Made by a program: the position numbers and the translations under genes. The notes below the pieces were generated by a model. It ran no database searches. It worked only from the letters and a program-made list of their open reading frames with translations, and was not told the DNA's origin. Below are positions 25,419 through 64,000 of a DNA stretch of 64,000 nucleotides, piece by piece. The stretch is from Capitulum mitella (lineage: Eukaryota; Arthropoda; Thecostraca; Pollicipedomorpha; Pollicipedidae). The DNA is taken from the NCBI GenBank assembly GCA_030062745.1, contig CP099845.1, forward strand, positions 15,044,903-15,108,902, read 5' to 3'. Positions within the stretch are counted from its first letter, which is position 1. Each line of letters begins with the position of its first letter.

Positions 25419-28400
25419 CTTGGCATGGAAAGAGAATCCATAGGCCGGGTCACGTGCATGTCCTAAAGGGCCCCAGTGTCCACTGATCTGGAAAGACCGG
25501 GACCCGGTTAAGCAAAGGCAGCTCCTGACAGGAAAGGTATCTCTGCCTTGGAATGGCTGCCAGATGCCAGTGCTGGGCATCGTAGTGGCGTAGCTAGGTG
25601 ATCATCAAAGCAGTGCAATGGGAACGTGGAAAGGTAGGCGCCCGGCAGGCCGCCTGACTATTCAGGTCCAAAAAAGAGGAAGCTGAACCGTTAAGGGGTC
25701 CCCAGTGGGCGTGGACTTCATTTTGCATTCTTTTGAGGCGCGCACGCCCCTCAGTATTGATTTTATTCCCCCATGGTGGTTTTGACCCTCTCATTGTTGA
25801 AGTGGGGCCCGCGATGCTATGCTGGGGCCCATGTTTGAAATGACAATTGGATATGAAGATGCACATTGCAACTTTTTTCAAACGGCAGTACTAGTCAGCA
25901 AGCAAATTCAGGTTGCAGAAAGACTTCCTCGATTGGTTAACGAAATCTTCTGAAAGTTTCATGGTTCTATAAAAAAAAATAGTAAGGGCATTCTCAAAAG
26001 CTTTAGGACCCCACAGCTTACTCCAACGGATCCTGCAGATGAATCAAAGGGATCTAGAGGAATCCAGTGGGCTCTCCTCCGGTCTTAGGGGCCCCTTCGA
26101 ATATTTTCAGGGACCCTCATACAGTCAAAAGAGGATTTTTGGATCAACGAGGAAATGTTTCAGGGGACAGAGAAAATGTTTGAGGATCCTCTGAAAATAC
26201 CACGGGTTCTCTCAAAAGCTCGAAGGGTCCAAAACTCTCCCCTGGACCTTTTGGATGGATTGAAGAAGTGATGCTCTCCTAGGCCCAAGCGTTCCTTTTT
26301 GAATTCATCTCGAGGACCCACTGACTTTTTTACGACGCCCTCAGATTTCTGAGAGGCTCCGAACATGCACAAAGGGGGTTTTGAACTGGACGAGGCTTTG
26401 TTTGAGAGGCCCTCTGAAAATATCTGGGCGCTTGTCGAAACGGTTGAGAATCCACAAAACTCCAAAGGGCCCTTTGGATTAATTTAAGGAGGGGTGCTCC
26501 CTAAGTCCCCAAGAATCATTTTGAAATAAAATTCCTTCGGATTCCTTGAAAAGTCCTTGAATTCATTTAGAGGGGCCATGATATTTTCAGATGGCACCTC
26601 AGACATTCAGGAAAGGATACACCGGAAGAGGAAATGTTTGAGGCCCCTTTGAAAATATCAAGGATCTGAAAAAACCGAAGGCCCCACGGCAAAGGTCTAA
26701 GAACCCTTCAAATGAATTTAAGGAGGGGCTCCCTTAGATCTGACGGGCCTTTACTGAATTCCTTTCGATTGCTCATCTGAGTTTTGTGCGGCCGCCAAAT
26801 ATTTCAGAGGCCCACCGGTGTTTCGAGAGGTTTCTGAACCATTCAGGATAGGCGTTTTTAACCGGATGAGGAAATGTCTGAGGCGCCCTCCGAAAATACT
26901 AAGGGACCTCACAAAAGGCTTCAGATTCCGCCTAAACTCGATCGATCCTTAACCCGTCCCGACTGAGGGGCGGGGCGGTTGACCGCCCCCCTGAGAATTT
27001 CCCGAGCTTTGGGGAGAACAAACAAACGCAGCGCCACGAAGCTTCGTATACTTTTTGCTTGACCATTTTTACACCTTGTGTCCAGTTTCTGACATCAGGT
27101 CAGCTAAGATGTCCGAACTAGGTAAAGTTGAGTGGACCTATGTCCAAAAAAGTTTTGCGCCCTGCAACTTTTTTTAACTTTTTTTTTAACAAAACATGAT
27201 ATCACAGTCAGACTTTCAAAGGTTAGGTATTTTGATAAATACAACAAATCTGCTATTTCGGATTTTTCGGGAATTTCCGGGTCGTTGACCCAAGGTCAAG
27301 CCCGTTTTCAACATAGGTCGTCGTCTTCATCGAAAATTCACGGAATTTTTTAAACAATTTGAGTGTTGGGAGATCCAGACATACAGTTTCCGTCAAAGAG
27401 CAAAGTTTCAATGTCTTCCGACCATTGACCTGAGGTCAGGCTACGAATAACTGTTATGAGTAAAAATGCACTGCCATCAAAATCGGCGATGCATCACTCA
27501 GATCGGGTTGAAAATGGCAGAACTGGCTCGCACAGTTGCGACTAAAACCAAGAAGTTAAAAAAGTCTTTAAAAAATGCACATTTTAGAAATAAACAGACT
27601 TTCGCGAATAAAGCTCCACCAATTGTGCAGATTGATAGTTCCTGAGTTTTCCCAAATTTAAACATGAGAAATCATTCCGAGAACTACTAGAATCACGAAA
27701 CACCACTTGGAATGGCATACTTCGCAAAAATAAAAGAACGCTAAAATTAGTTCCCGTTAATCTCATGCCGCCTTTGTCGGCGGCGCCCACCGCGCATCGT
27801 TGCAAAAATCACCGTGTCCTTAACTCAACGTTTCCGTGTAGCATCTGGGGACCTTTACCTCTCCACTATAACGTTTATCTAGACTTAATTAGTCACAGCC
27901 CTTGAGATCCACCCCTTTCTTGGCCTCATGGAGGCGGCTATGAGAAAACATGTATAGGGCGTAAATAGCTTACGTATTATCGAAAACTAAATATTGGACC
28001 AGTTTCAAGCTATACTTGTGACGAGCTTTCCAATGGTGAACTTATTTTTGTCGTGCGAGCAGCCGTCCGTGAATTAGAGTGGGGTCAACGCCCCCCCCCC
28101 CCAGTCCAACGTGGCCAGCGCAGACCGCCAGTCGGGCGCGGGTTAACGTGTAGCCCTCTGAATGGTGCCGCCTGGACCGCATCACGCCGCCCAGCTGGGC
28201 GCTGGCGACCGGAGTTCGGAACTGACCACTGAGAACCGAAGGCCGAGGGCGGACGGCTCGGAGCTGACCGCTCCGTGGATGTCCACAGGCAGATACGCAG
28301 GACGTGGCCGGCCTGCCAGGGCTGCTGGCCGGGCCTGACCCGCCGCCGGACGTGGCGGGCCAGGCGGGCCTGTTCGCCGGGCCGGAGCAGCCGGAGCCGG

Positions 28401-28633
28401 AGCAGCTGGCCGCCGGCGGCGCGGCCACTGCCGGCCTCGAGCCGGACCTGGCCGCGCTGCTGCCCGACATTGTGCAGGCGACCGTGCTGCCGCCGAACGG
28501 AGTAGCGGAGACGCCAGCCGAGGCCGGGCAGAAGCAGCCGCAGACGAAGCTGCCAAATGCCGGGCATCCGAGCCAACAGCCAGCTGTTGTCATCGGCAAC
28601 CCGGGCCAGCATGCAGCCACCGGCGGGGCCTGA
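16447..28633 (+). CDS. Secreted cystatin-domain protein (4 exons)
   Basis: Coding exons are 16447-16680, 22442-22570, 23394-23609 and 28289-28633. All junctions are phase 0 with GT donors and CAG acceptors. The 307-residue product has a signal peptide (hydrophobic Leu run, likely cleaved near residue 21 after TSA), an acidic Pro/Thr-rich linker to residue 78, then a cystatin fold at about 79-193. The fold shows a Gly at 84 in the expected N-terminal trunk, an amphipathic helix at ~86-115, and QVVNG at 134-138, the first inhibitory hairpin motif Q-x-V-x-G. Cysteines occur at 82, 85, 123, 152 and 162, and an N-glycosylation sequon at 151. The usual second-hairpin PW is not visible (QPH instead). 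Cystatins inhibit papain-like cysteine proteases, and secretion and inhibition here are inferred. Residues 194-307 are a Cys-free Ala/Pro/Gly/Gln-rich tail. A cystatin-like domain without inhibitory activity is the main alternative. Confidence 0.8.
17943..18163. repeat. Recent 111-bp tandem duplication
   Basis: Unit 1 (17943-18053) and unit 2 (18054-18163) are almost identical, differing by two substitutions and a single-base deletion in unit 2. In the first unit the frame is open on both strands. On plus it would read VADVAANYYFPEYMESR twice, inside an open frame at 17900-18214. Confidence 0.85.
19330..19490 (+). repeat. tRNA-like unit followed by an imperfect hairpin (SINE-like)
   Basis: The plus strand carries an A-box-like word (ggccgagtggtactg) at ~19338 and a B-box-like word (gagttcgcgcccc) ~50 bp later. 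No acceptor stem can be drawn, so this is not a working tRNA. At 19444-19487 follows a 17-bp inverted repeat (one mismatch; core tgtgcatccca / tgggatgcaca) with a 10-nt loop. This is typical of a tRNA-derived SINE head, but the tail was not defined. Confidence 0.4.
21132..21156. repeat. Telomere-like (CCTAA)5 array
   Basis: Five perfect CCTAA units, i.e. TTAGG on the other strand, the common arthropod telomere unit. The array sits in the middle of intron 1 and directly abuts the GACGAAC-type satellite. Confidence 0.85.
21160..21520. repeat. Degenerate ~17-bp satellite, unit gacgaacttttgtcc
   Basis: About twenty diverged units with the form (a)gacgaacttttgtcc(g/t). The unit is nearly self-complementary: gac-gaa and ttc-gtc words alternate. 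Periodicity is 15-19 bp and single units show point changes and small gaps, so the array is old. Confidence 0.75.
22442..22570 (+). CDS. Cystatin-like gene exon 2: N-terminal trunk and helix
   Basis: 43 codons between acceptor cacctgcag and donor cag|gtgtac. It encodes the Gly-containing start (CLGCVREI) and the long helix (AVTAQAAELLEKELG) typical of the cystatin fold. Downstream, 22570-22760 holds a short GTG-ACCCA-type intronic repeat (acccag..gtgtacagag..gggacaacaggtg) that mimics the donor sequence several times. Confidence 0.8.
23394..23609 (+). CDS. Cystatin-like gene exon 3: QVVNG hairpin and C-terminal strands
   Basis: 72 codons between acceptor cctccag and donor gtg|gttagt. It encodes the QVVNG loop (residues 134-138), the following strand (LLYYLTLELSITNC), a Cys pair 10 residues apart (152 and 162), and the closing strands up to LLLFTV. 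Confidence 0.85.
24088..24252. repeat. AT/ATAC microsatellite block
   Basis: Interrupted (TA)n and (ATAC)n runs with the phrase ttg(c/t)(a/g)aacgaagatat repeated three times (24079, 24106, 24162), so a ~30-55 bp unit containing the microsatellite has itself been duplicated. Confidence 0.8.
24364..24800 (+). mobile_element. TTAA-flanked element, family 3, second copy
   Basis: Starts TTAATCCTCGCCCGTATAG and aligns in inverted orientation with 2215-2636 over its whole length, including cgcgtgacgagattt, ggtctcaggtcaac and gcatggcctggatcgga. It has a ggggggtgg block near the end, as in the other TTAA families. The right end was not pinned. Confidence 0.55.
25331..25412. repeat. (AT)n microsatellite
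   Basis: A nearly pure AT-dinucleotide tract with one short interruption (acatattc). Confidence 0.95.
25985..26945. repeat. Degenerate ~240-bp tandem repeat, about four units
   Basis: The phrase gaggaaatgttt-gaggcccctctgaaaatat recurs in variants near 26150, 26393, 26631 and 26871, a spacing of 236-243 bp. Other unit landmarks (aattcatttaaggagggg, tctcaaaagctcgaaggnncc) recur at the same period. Its right end directly meets the TTAA element at 26949. Confidence 0.7.
26949..28146 (-). mobile_element. TTAA-flanked non-autonomous element, family 1, copy 3
   Basis: The best preserved copy, with perfect TTAA at both ends (26949-26952 and 28143-28146) and inverted ends TTAACCCGTCCCGACT and TTAACCCGCGCCCGACT. 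The subterminal hairpin ggggcggttgaccgccccc lies near 26972. It aligns over its full length with the copies at 5565-6859 (inverted) and 11785-13009. No transposase frame is present. The TTAA target and CCCG ends suggest mobilisation by a piggyBac-type transposase encoded elsewhere. Confidence 0.75.
28289..28633 (+). CDS. Cystatin-like gene exon 4: low-complexity tail and stop
   Basis: 114 codons plus TGA after acceptor gtccacag. The tail is Ala/Pro/Gly/Glu-rich and begins with two imperfect ~16-residue copies (DVAGLPGLLAGPDPPP and DVAGQAGLFAGPEQPEPE). It has no cysteine and no obvious domain. High GC leaves long open frames on the other strand (minus 28042-28716), which are shadows. The exon starts only 142 bp after the end of a TTAA element. 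Confidence 0.65.
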   Translation, partial: ADTQDVAGLPGLLAGPDPPPDVAGQAGLFAGPEQPEPEQLAAGGAATAGLEPDLAALLPDIVQATVLPPNGVAETPAEAGQKQPQTKLPNAGHPSQQPAVVIGNPGQHAATGGA

Positions 28634-30049
28634 AGTGGTCCAGTGTGTGATAGACTGCTGCCGGCCACGCGGCTTGACCCCAGGCTTGGGTCGGAAGATG
28701 TCACGCTGTGATGCACGTCCTGGACCCTCCTCTCTTTCTGATTATAAAAGCTCGAAAGAGATGGAGATACAATTTGATATGCTCACTATGGGTGTTGGGT
28801 TTGCTTAGGCGGCAACATACTACGATGCGTATTTTGTGACAATTGCATTGCACATTTTTGTATACTGCATGTCGGCACGACCGAAATGTTGCCGGCTGTA
28901 GTGCTCTGCTCGAGACCCCAGTTTCATTACAGGTCTCGGGGAGAGACTGGACATACATTATGGGTGATTATCTACTGTTGTACTGCGACGTTGTGGACCT
29001 GATGCGGTTTACGTCCCAGCGCAGCACCAACAGGACGATTTAACGTCCTCTTTTTTCAGATTTCACTGAAAATTGGTACGAGAAATTATCTGGCGTATGA
29101 AATCCGCCTCGCACGTCACCAGCTCTCACTGACATACGGATCAAAAGATATGCCCCGAGGGTTTTCATATGTGGACGCAACACTGATATGTTCGGAGCGG
29201 CGTGGCACCAATAGAAATATACAAAATAATGTCAACTTTATAGTTTCACCATGTCAAAAATTCGTAGAATACAAATGCAAAAAGAAATTTGCCTGGGTCT
29301 GTTCGGAAAAAATGACCTCGTGCATTAGGTAAAAGGTCACCGTGTCACCTTTGTATAATCTCCTTTCATGACTTTTTTATTACGCAGATAATACGCTTGG
29401 TACGTTGTATTTTCACAACAAAAAATGTCCGAGGGTACGAGCGTGCACATGATCTTCCCAAGGCCCAGATAATCGCCCTTTTCACTCATTTTGGCATTCA
29501 GACGGCACGGAAAGGTAGCTTTGAGACAGGTCACCAAGGCAAATTCACCACACTCTCTCAAAGTTGGCACAAAATCGGTATCCGCGAGGTCAAGAGGTCA
29601 CGAGATACAGGTCTTTGGAAATGTGAGGTCAGGACCGACGACTAACTACGTATGGCACTATATCTCCATAATCAAAAAATTATGAGGACAAAACTACAAT
29701 CATTAGAAAAAATATGGGACGTATTGCCCTAAAACGTGACCTTCTAAGGTCAACTTTATAACTTAGGCAACAGCTACCTTTTAGGGGCAAGGTTCGCTTT
29801 CAAGGTCATTTTCCCTGTTTCTATTTTTTAATACACACAAACATAGGTCACATTGTTAGTGACATACTGACGAGATTTCATCTCGTAATGGGAACCCCTT
29901 GGGGGGCAAAGGGGGTCATGTGTCATGACATAATTTGACTCGTATGCTTACTGACCTCGATTTATTTTTTGGAAGCACCTGACATTTGGAATACATTCAT
30001 TACATCAATATCCACCTTCCAGTATGTTTTCATTGGTGGCGAGACATTG

Positions 30050-30540
30050 CGACAACTCCGATTGTGTACAGGGAGTAAGAACCCCCTGGCAGTGCGCCCC
30101 TAATTAAGCTAGAGCCGCGAAAGAACGGCAGGCGTGTTGTTCGTCATAAAGCAAGCTAACTGTATCCAGTTTTAAGGCTTTAGGTCAATTGATGACTCCC
30201 AGTTCTGTTCAATGACCCGAAATTGGTGTAAATCGCAAAGCGTTCTGTTTGGACAGCCACAGAACAAAAAGGTTTTACAGTTAGAGACATCGGAAGAGAA
30301 GCATAAGACTCACTGTAGCCTTGAAAATCTAATGATATCCTTCATGGCTACCTCCGGTCAATGACACAGGCCAGGTCAGGCCAAATCTTGTCACAGTCTG
30401 GAACGTCATGGTATCTAAAGTCATCTGGTGGCCATTAAAAAATGTGAAGAAGTCGAAATGGCTTGAAATTGCTAAATTCGAAATCGGCGCCTCGAAATGT
30501 CCTTGTCGACCCGGGGTCAAAAATGCCATTCCAAGGTCAC
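30050..30540 (+). mobile_element. Diverged copy of repeat family R
   Basis: Matches 41110-41560 by eye, including ccccctggca..gcccctaatta..gctagagccg, the g(t/c)tcgtc(a/g)taa segment and the aaatcggcg(c/t)c-type phrase followed by gacccgggg. It is more decayed than the two copies flanking the hAT element. Confidence 0.5.
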
Positions 30541-31429
30541 CAGAGTTCATTGACCTCGGGTGATCTCAAAAACGACGAAATTAGTGGAACCCATGGGTGT
30601 TGTAGAAATAGGATAGGGTGAATAGATTTCATAGGAATATAAGTGTGGTCTGTTCTTTTGACACGGCGTTCATTTTGACTTTTTTTACTTATGTGGTTAT
30701 TTGACACGTCTGTTATTTTGACATGGTGTTCAGAACATATCAATGTTACGTCCAGGTCTGGTTGGTTATTGGGACCCTTTGTTTGGCGACCCTCTCGACT
30801 ACCAGGATCATTTCGCGTTGCAACCTCTCATGCTGGTTGTCGCGGGGACTTCGTCCAATTCTGAAAACATCTCGTGACGTATCTCGTGACCCGTATTCCA
30901 AGGCGAGCTCATATTATGCCAGATGTATTTGACGCATCGGATAACCCATAGCATCAATTTTCAGCGGTATCTGAAACATGAGGATGTAAATCGTGCTGCG
31001 CTGGGCGGGAGGCCTTACCAGCTAGGAACAATACCGCTCATGTTCTGGGCGCCTTTTGTGAGCCGTCGGGGCTCGATGTTAGCAGATGGTGAATTCGCTT
31101 TGTCTTCGCCAGCGCGAGGGAACCACTGAGGCGCGTTCCTCGCACACGCGAACTTGAAAATGTCCGAAAGATACATGGACGGAAACCCCAGTACTTTCTG
31201 TGTTGCGAATGCTTAATTCAACATTATACGTCGATGGTCAGCATCCGAAGCAACAAAGAATTCCTGATAATGCCAACAATATTTAGAACACTCCCAAACG
31301 TCGTTGGCGTTGTGTGTGTGTGGAACGTGCGTGGCAAGAAGAAACAACAGATCGCCAATATCACGTGAAATCTCAGTCATTGTGGCGTTCAACAGCATTG
31401 GGTTTTCTGCTATGTTTCGTTAAGCAAAA

Positions 31430-31459
31430 CATCACAGCTGCAATATTGCAGCTGTGATG
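31430..31459. repeat. Perfect 30-bp palindrome
   Basis: Arm catcacagctgcaat and its exact reverse complement, with no spacer. It can form a cruciform, or a hairpin in RNA. The function is unknown. Confidence 0.9.
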
Positions 31460-32848
31460 CTGATGAATACTGCAGAACATACAACATATCACACAAAAGC
31501 CTTGCAAGAATATCGCCGAAAACTGGCGGTTGAAACTGACGGTAATGGTAATTAGGATGTTACGGATGTATTCACGTTGACGATTGTAGTCATCTGGAAA
31601 ATGTCAGCAAAGTTCTCTCAACAAGCAGAAAACGTGGAAACATATGAGTGATTCAAGAACTCAAGAATATCGTTTTGCAGGTTTCTAAACGACCTTATTC
31701 GGTCTAACACCAATCCTGAAAAGAACTGCAAACACAGGACAAAGTATATTGAACACCTCCAAAATACGACATATATATAGTGTGGATAATGCGATATAGC
31801 AACGACACCACAGCACGACAAAAGGATCTCAGGTGTAATAGATACCACTCCCTCACCCAATCGATCATCAGTTTCCGGTGCTGTCGAGGTAGTGAGAGAA
31901 CAAAAGAGCCAAACACAAGTTTCAGACGACCGACTGGAGTGATCAGAGAAGAATGGGAGAAGAAAGAAAGGAGAAGAATGTCCAGCAGGAAGCAGAGAGG
32001 AGCTCTCCAAAGTGCGGTGATTTCGTATTTCAGAGTGTACACTTAGCCAAAATCAGACTGAACCCTGCTTTAAAAGTGATATGGAACGGTCGTTGTCTTC
32101 CTGCCCCGATGGGCACTCACCTGCACACCAAAATACATCTGCCCGAAACATCTCTCGTCGACACTACATTGCACAACACTGTCGCTTGACAACATCCAAA
32201 ATATGCTACAACATGCAGCACTGGACCGAGTACAGCAAGCTCCCTCGGCTGCTGTCGGTCGCGGCGAGCCGGGCGCGACAAGACGACGACCACAAAGGAA
32301 AAGGTCCGTTCGTGTCGGCGTGGACTACACACTGGACTAGAATAACGGGTCTTGGTACGCTGGGACGTTAAAATGAACTGTACGAGATGACATCGTGCCT
32401 GGGCGACATAGCGGAATGTTTCCGGGACCTGTTCCTTACCGACGCATCCCTAAGCGAGTGGCGATGGTTGCAAGGCAAATATCGCCAGCGCAGGCTCTCG
32501 CGTACATGTTTCGAAAGTAAAATTCAAGACGAATAGAATCAAATGAATATGTTTCGCAAACAATATTTTACCATTAAAACTGTCCTCCTGTTGTAAAGTC
32601 GTAAACACCAGCCGAAACACGGTAATGAAACGCAGTCAATCAGACCACAAATCATTCGCCCGCCTACTCCGAATACGGCTGCCACTGTGCCGGTGGCGCC
32701 GCCGCGCGGCTATTTGTAACAATGCAAGCGCGAGCACGTCGCACCCGAGTTGAAACGCCACAAAAATTCCACCGAGGCGGATCACAGCATGATGAGTGGC
32801 ACAACAGTCATGTAGGACAGCTAGGACGCCGGCCAGCCAGCCGAGCAC

Positions 32849-32896
32849 GACTCTGCGGGCGGCGCTCTTAGTGCTGACCCGCAGAGTCAGCACTAA
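32849..32896 (-). other. Two mutually exclusive hairpins just past the SLC37A stop codon
   Basis: Stem 2 pairs 32849-32859 with 32878-32888 (gactctgcggg / cccgcagagtc, 11 bp). Stem 1 pairs 32868-32878 with 32886-32896 (ttagtgctgac / gtcagcactaa, 11 bp, 7-nt loop). The stems share bases and cannot coexist. They lie 86-133 nt downstream of the SLC37A stop at 32982, in the likely 3' untranslated region. Confidence 0.6.
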
Positions 32897-32981
32897 AACC
32901 CCGGCCCGCCGACCAGACCCGTCTTCACGACTCAACTCCGCCCGACCCGGCCACCCCGCGCAGAGCCAGGCCACGACGCGG

Positions 32982-62721
<29,740 letters not shown>

Positions 62722-64000
62722 CTGTCGAGCACAAAATCAAGTCAAGGAGGAACAATAACATCAGCGGCCAGGGCAGTGGAGTAGCCGGGATTCGGCCACG
62801 GGGAGGAAAATCCGATCAGGGTTCTCGTAATTAACGGGGCCCATGTCAAAACCATATCAATGGCGTAAAACGACGGTTGATGACGAAAAACGACGCCGAC
62901 TGTACGAGGTACCAGTTAGGTCGCCTTTACAACGCCTTTACAGGCACGCAGGGGCCATACAGGAACATAGGGGGCCAGGGCCCCCTACAAGCAGGGACTC
63001 CAGCGGGCACCTTTACAAGCCGGCGGGGTGTCTCTATTGGCCAGCAAAGACCTTAGAGAGCGAAAGGAGGTCCCTCCAGAGGCCGACGACAGCGCTTTTT
63101 TATGGGCCGGCATGGGGCCCTCTCCAGACAAGCAGTAAACCCCCTACAAGCTAGCAGGACCCCTTAAACGCTCATCAGACCACGGGCCTGTCTTCATGGC
63201 ACATATGGCCCTATTGTATATTGTGAGTGCGTTCTTTTTGGATTCATGGTAATTCGCAGGCCTTCTTTAATGCTTAAACGGCATTTATTTTGCTTTCATT
63301 GTCTGTTTCGGCCAGTGATTTGGGGCTTCCTGTGGCCTTCGGCCCCAGTGGGGTCCTCTCGGCAGCCAGGAGGGGCTCGCTTCGCCTTCAGAGGGAGGGT
63401 CGCAGCCCCTTTGGCCCTTACCCTTTGCTACGCCACTGTGATCGGCCGTCTGAAAATGCCGACAAGAAACCACGTCCCATGCCAACAAAAACGTGACGTA
63501 TTGAGTGCGAACGAGAAGCCAGGCAGTTTGTGTGAAACTATGAGAAGCCTGGGACCACAAAAATTTGAACTACTATAAGCTTCATGACTATGGCTGTGAA
63601 ATGAGCCATGAACGAACATCAGCCTATCAATTAGCAAAAGCGATTATTTTCATGCTAAAACTGTTTCGCACATCCGACACAGAAGGCAAAAATATTCAGC
63701 AACTTCAAATTTACAATGCCATGTCTAACATTATTCTGTAGTGGAATGTGAATGGCGACGTAAGGCTGATATTACTGTTTCTCGGACTATCGTCTTCGTC
63801 CCATGTGTTACGTTCACCACGTTCCGGCCGGATAGTCTCCAACCGCTGGGGCGTAGCCAAGATTCCTCCCGGGGGAGGGGCAAATCGGGTCACGGGGGCC
63901 TTCCTAACCAATGGTGGCTCTCGTCAGTGACGGGTCCAGGATTTCATTACGGCGGGTGAGTGTGGAGGGGGGGGGGGGGCAAATGGTTAGTGCGGCCCCT
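62722..64000. other. Upstream of the SLC37A exons seen; degenerate repeats
   Basis: The missing 5' coding exon of SLC37A should lie in this direction, but no ATG-initiated segment ending in a phase-2 GT donor with SLC37-like residues was found, so it is probably beyond the window. The stretch ~62900-63170 repeats cccctacaagc-agcaggg-type phrases. 63340-63440 and 63840-64000 contain gtagccaag / ctacgccactg words and G runs typical of transposon ends. Confidence 0.45.

Larger units (their letters stand above)
23610..28288 (+). other. Cystatin-like gene intron 3 (4.7 kb)
   Basis: The intron runs from donor gttagt to acceptor gtccacag. It contains a TTAA-type fragment near 23790-24030 (C run, then ggaaaacaccgttgggaagg), AT microsatellites, a family 3 TTAA copy, a ~240-bp tandem repeat and a full family 1 TTAA copy. 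No extra coding exon was recognised. A segment near 25560-25600 carries a gtggcgtagct word often seen at transposon ends. Confidence 0.55.
28634..32981. other. Convergent intergenic region (3' flanks of both genes)
   Basis: Holds the 3' ends of the cystatin-like gene (from the left) and SLC37A (from the right). No AATAAA or ATTAAA was found at a convincing place for either gene. Contents include a TGACC-rich transposon relic at ~30050-30540, a 30-bp perfect palindrome at 31430 and overlapping hairpins at 32849-32896. The minus open frames at 31618-32042 have no recognisable domain. Confidence 0.5.

Noticed and set aside
28042..28716. 224-codon minus-strand open frame
   Set aside because: GC-rich shadow of the terminal cystatin-gene exon on plus; the plus frame has correct splice phase and stop.
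30757..30775. Third copy of the 57-bp mobile unit (ggttggttattggg)
   Set aside because: Only about 14 bp match, the rest diverges and no target duplication is seen.

Overview
The window is eukaryotic and repeat-rich. Genes are split by GT-AG introns with correct phase, exons are GC-rich, and most of the rest is decayed transposable elements, microsatellites and minisatellites. Short (TTAGG)n/(CCTAA)n arrays, the canonical arthropod telomere unit, and a decayed arthropod-type mariner relic suggest an arthropod. A crustacean such as a barnacle is only a guess. Nothing prokaryotic (operon, CRISPR array, rRNA) is visible.

Two multi-exon protein genes can be assembled by hand, in convergent orientation. 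(1) A plus-strand gene at 16447-28633 (4 exons, 307 codons) encodes a secreted protein with a signal peptide, an acidic/proline-rich linker, a cystatin domain with a QVVNG motif, and a long Ala/Pro/Gly/Gln-rich tail. (2) A minus-strand gene running from 62721 down to 32982 (13 exons, 521 complete codons plus stop, first exon not found) encodes an SLC37A1/A2-type sugar-phosphate/phosphate antiporter of the major facilitator superfamily. Every exon junction keeps the frame and the family's conserved order is unbroken. Its cytosolic loop between TM6 and TM7 is coded by two separate in-frame exons with a 13.8-kb intron between them.

Layout: 1-16446 has no recognisable gene and holds TTAA-flanked element copies and relics. 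16447-28633 is the cystatin-like gene, whose introns carry a telomere-like array, a GACGAAC-type satellite, a tandem duplication, AT microsatellites, a ~240-bp tandem repeat and another TTAA element. 28634-32981 is the tail-to-tail intergenic region. 32982-62721 is the SLC37A gene, whose large introns hold a 3.7-kb hAT element with a perfect 8-bp target duplication, further TTAA elements, a mariner relic, several minisatellites and a (GA)n tract. 62722-64000 holds degenerate repeats only.

The most unusual items are: a 57-59 bp mobile unit present twice, each with its own 10-12 bp target duplication; two adjacent perfect palindromes (36 and 30 bp) inside the hAT element; a family of ~1.2-kb TTAA-flanked elements with G-rich subterminal hairpins and many AGGTCA half-sites; a 17-bp minisatellite whose unit carries a CCAAGGTCA (NR5A/FTZ-F1-like) word; mutually exclusive hairpins just past the SLC37A stop codon; and a possible 84-bp cassette exon in the SLC37A loop. 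All similarities were judged by eye, and no database search was run.
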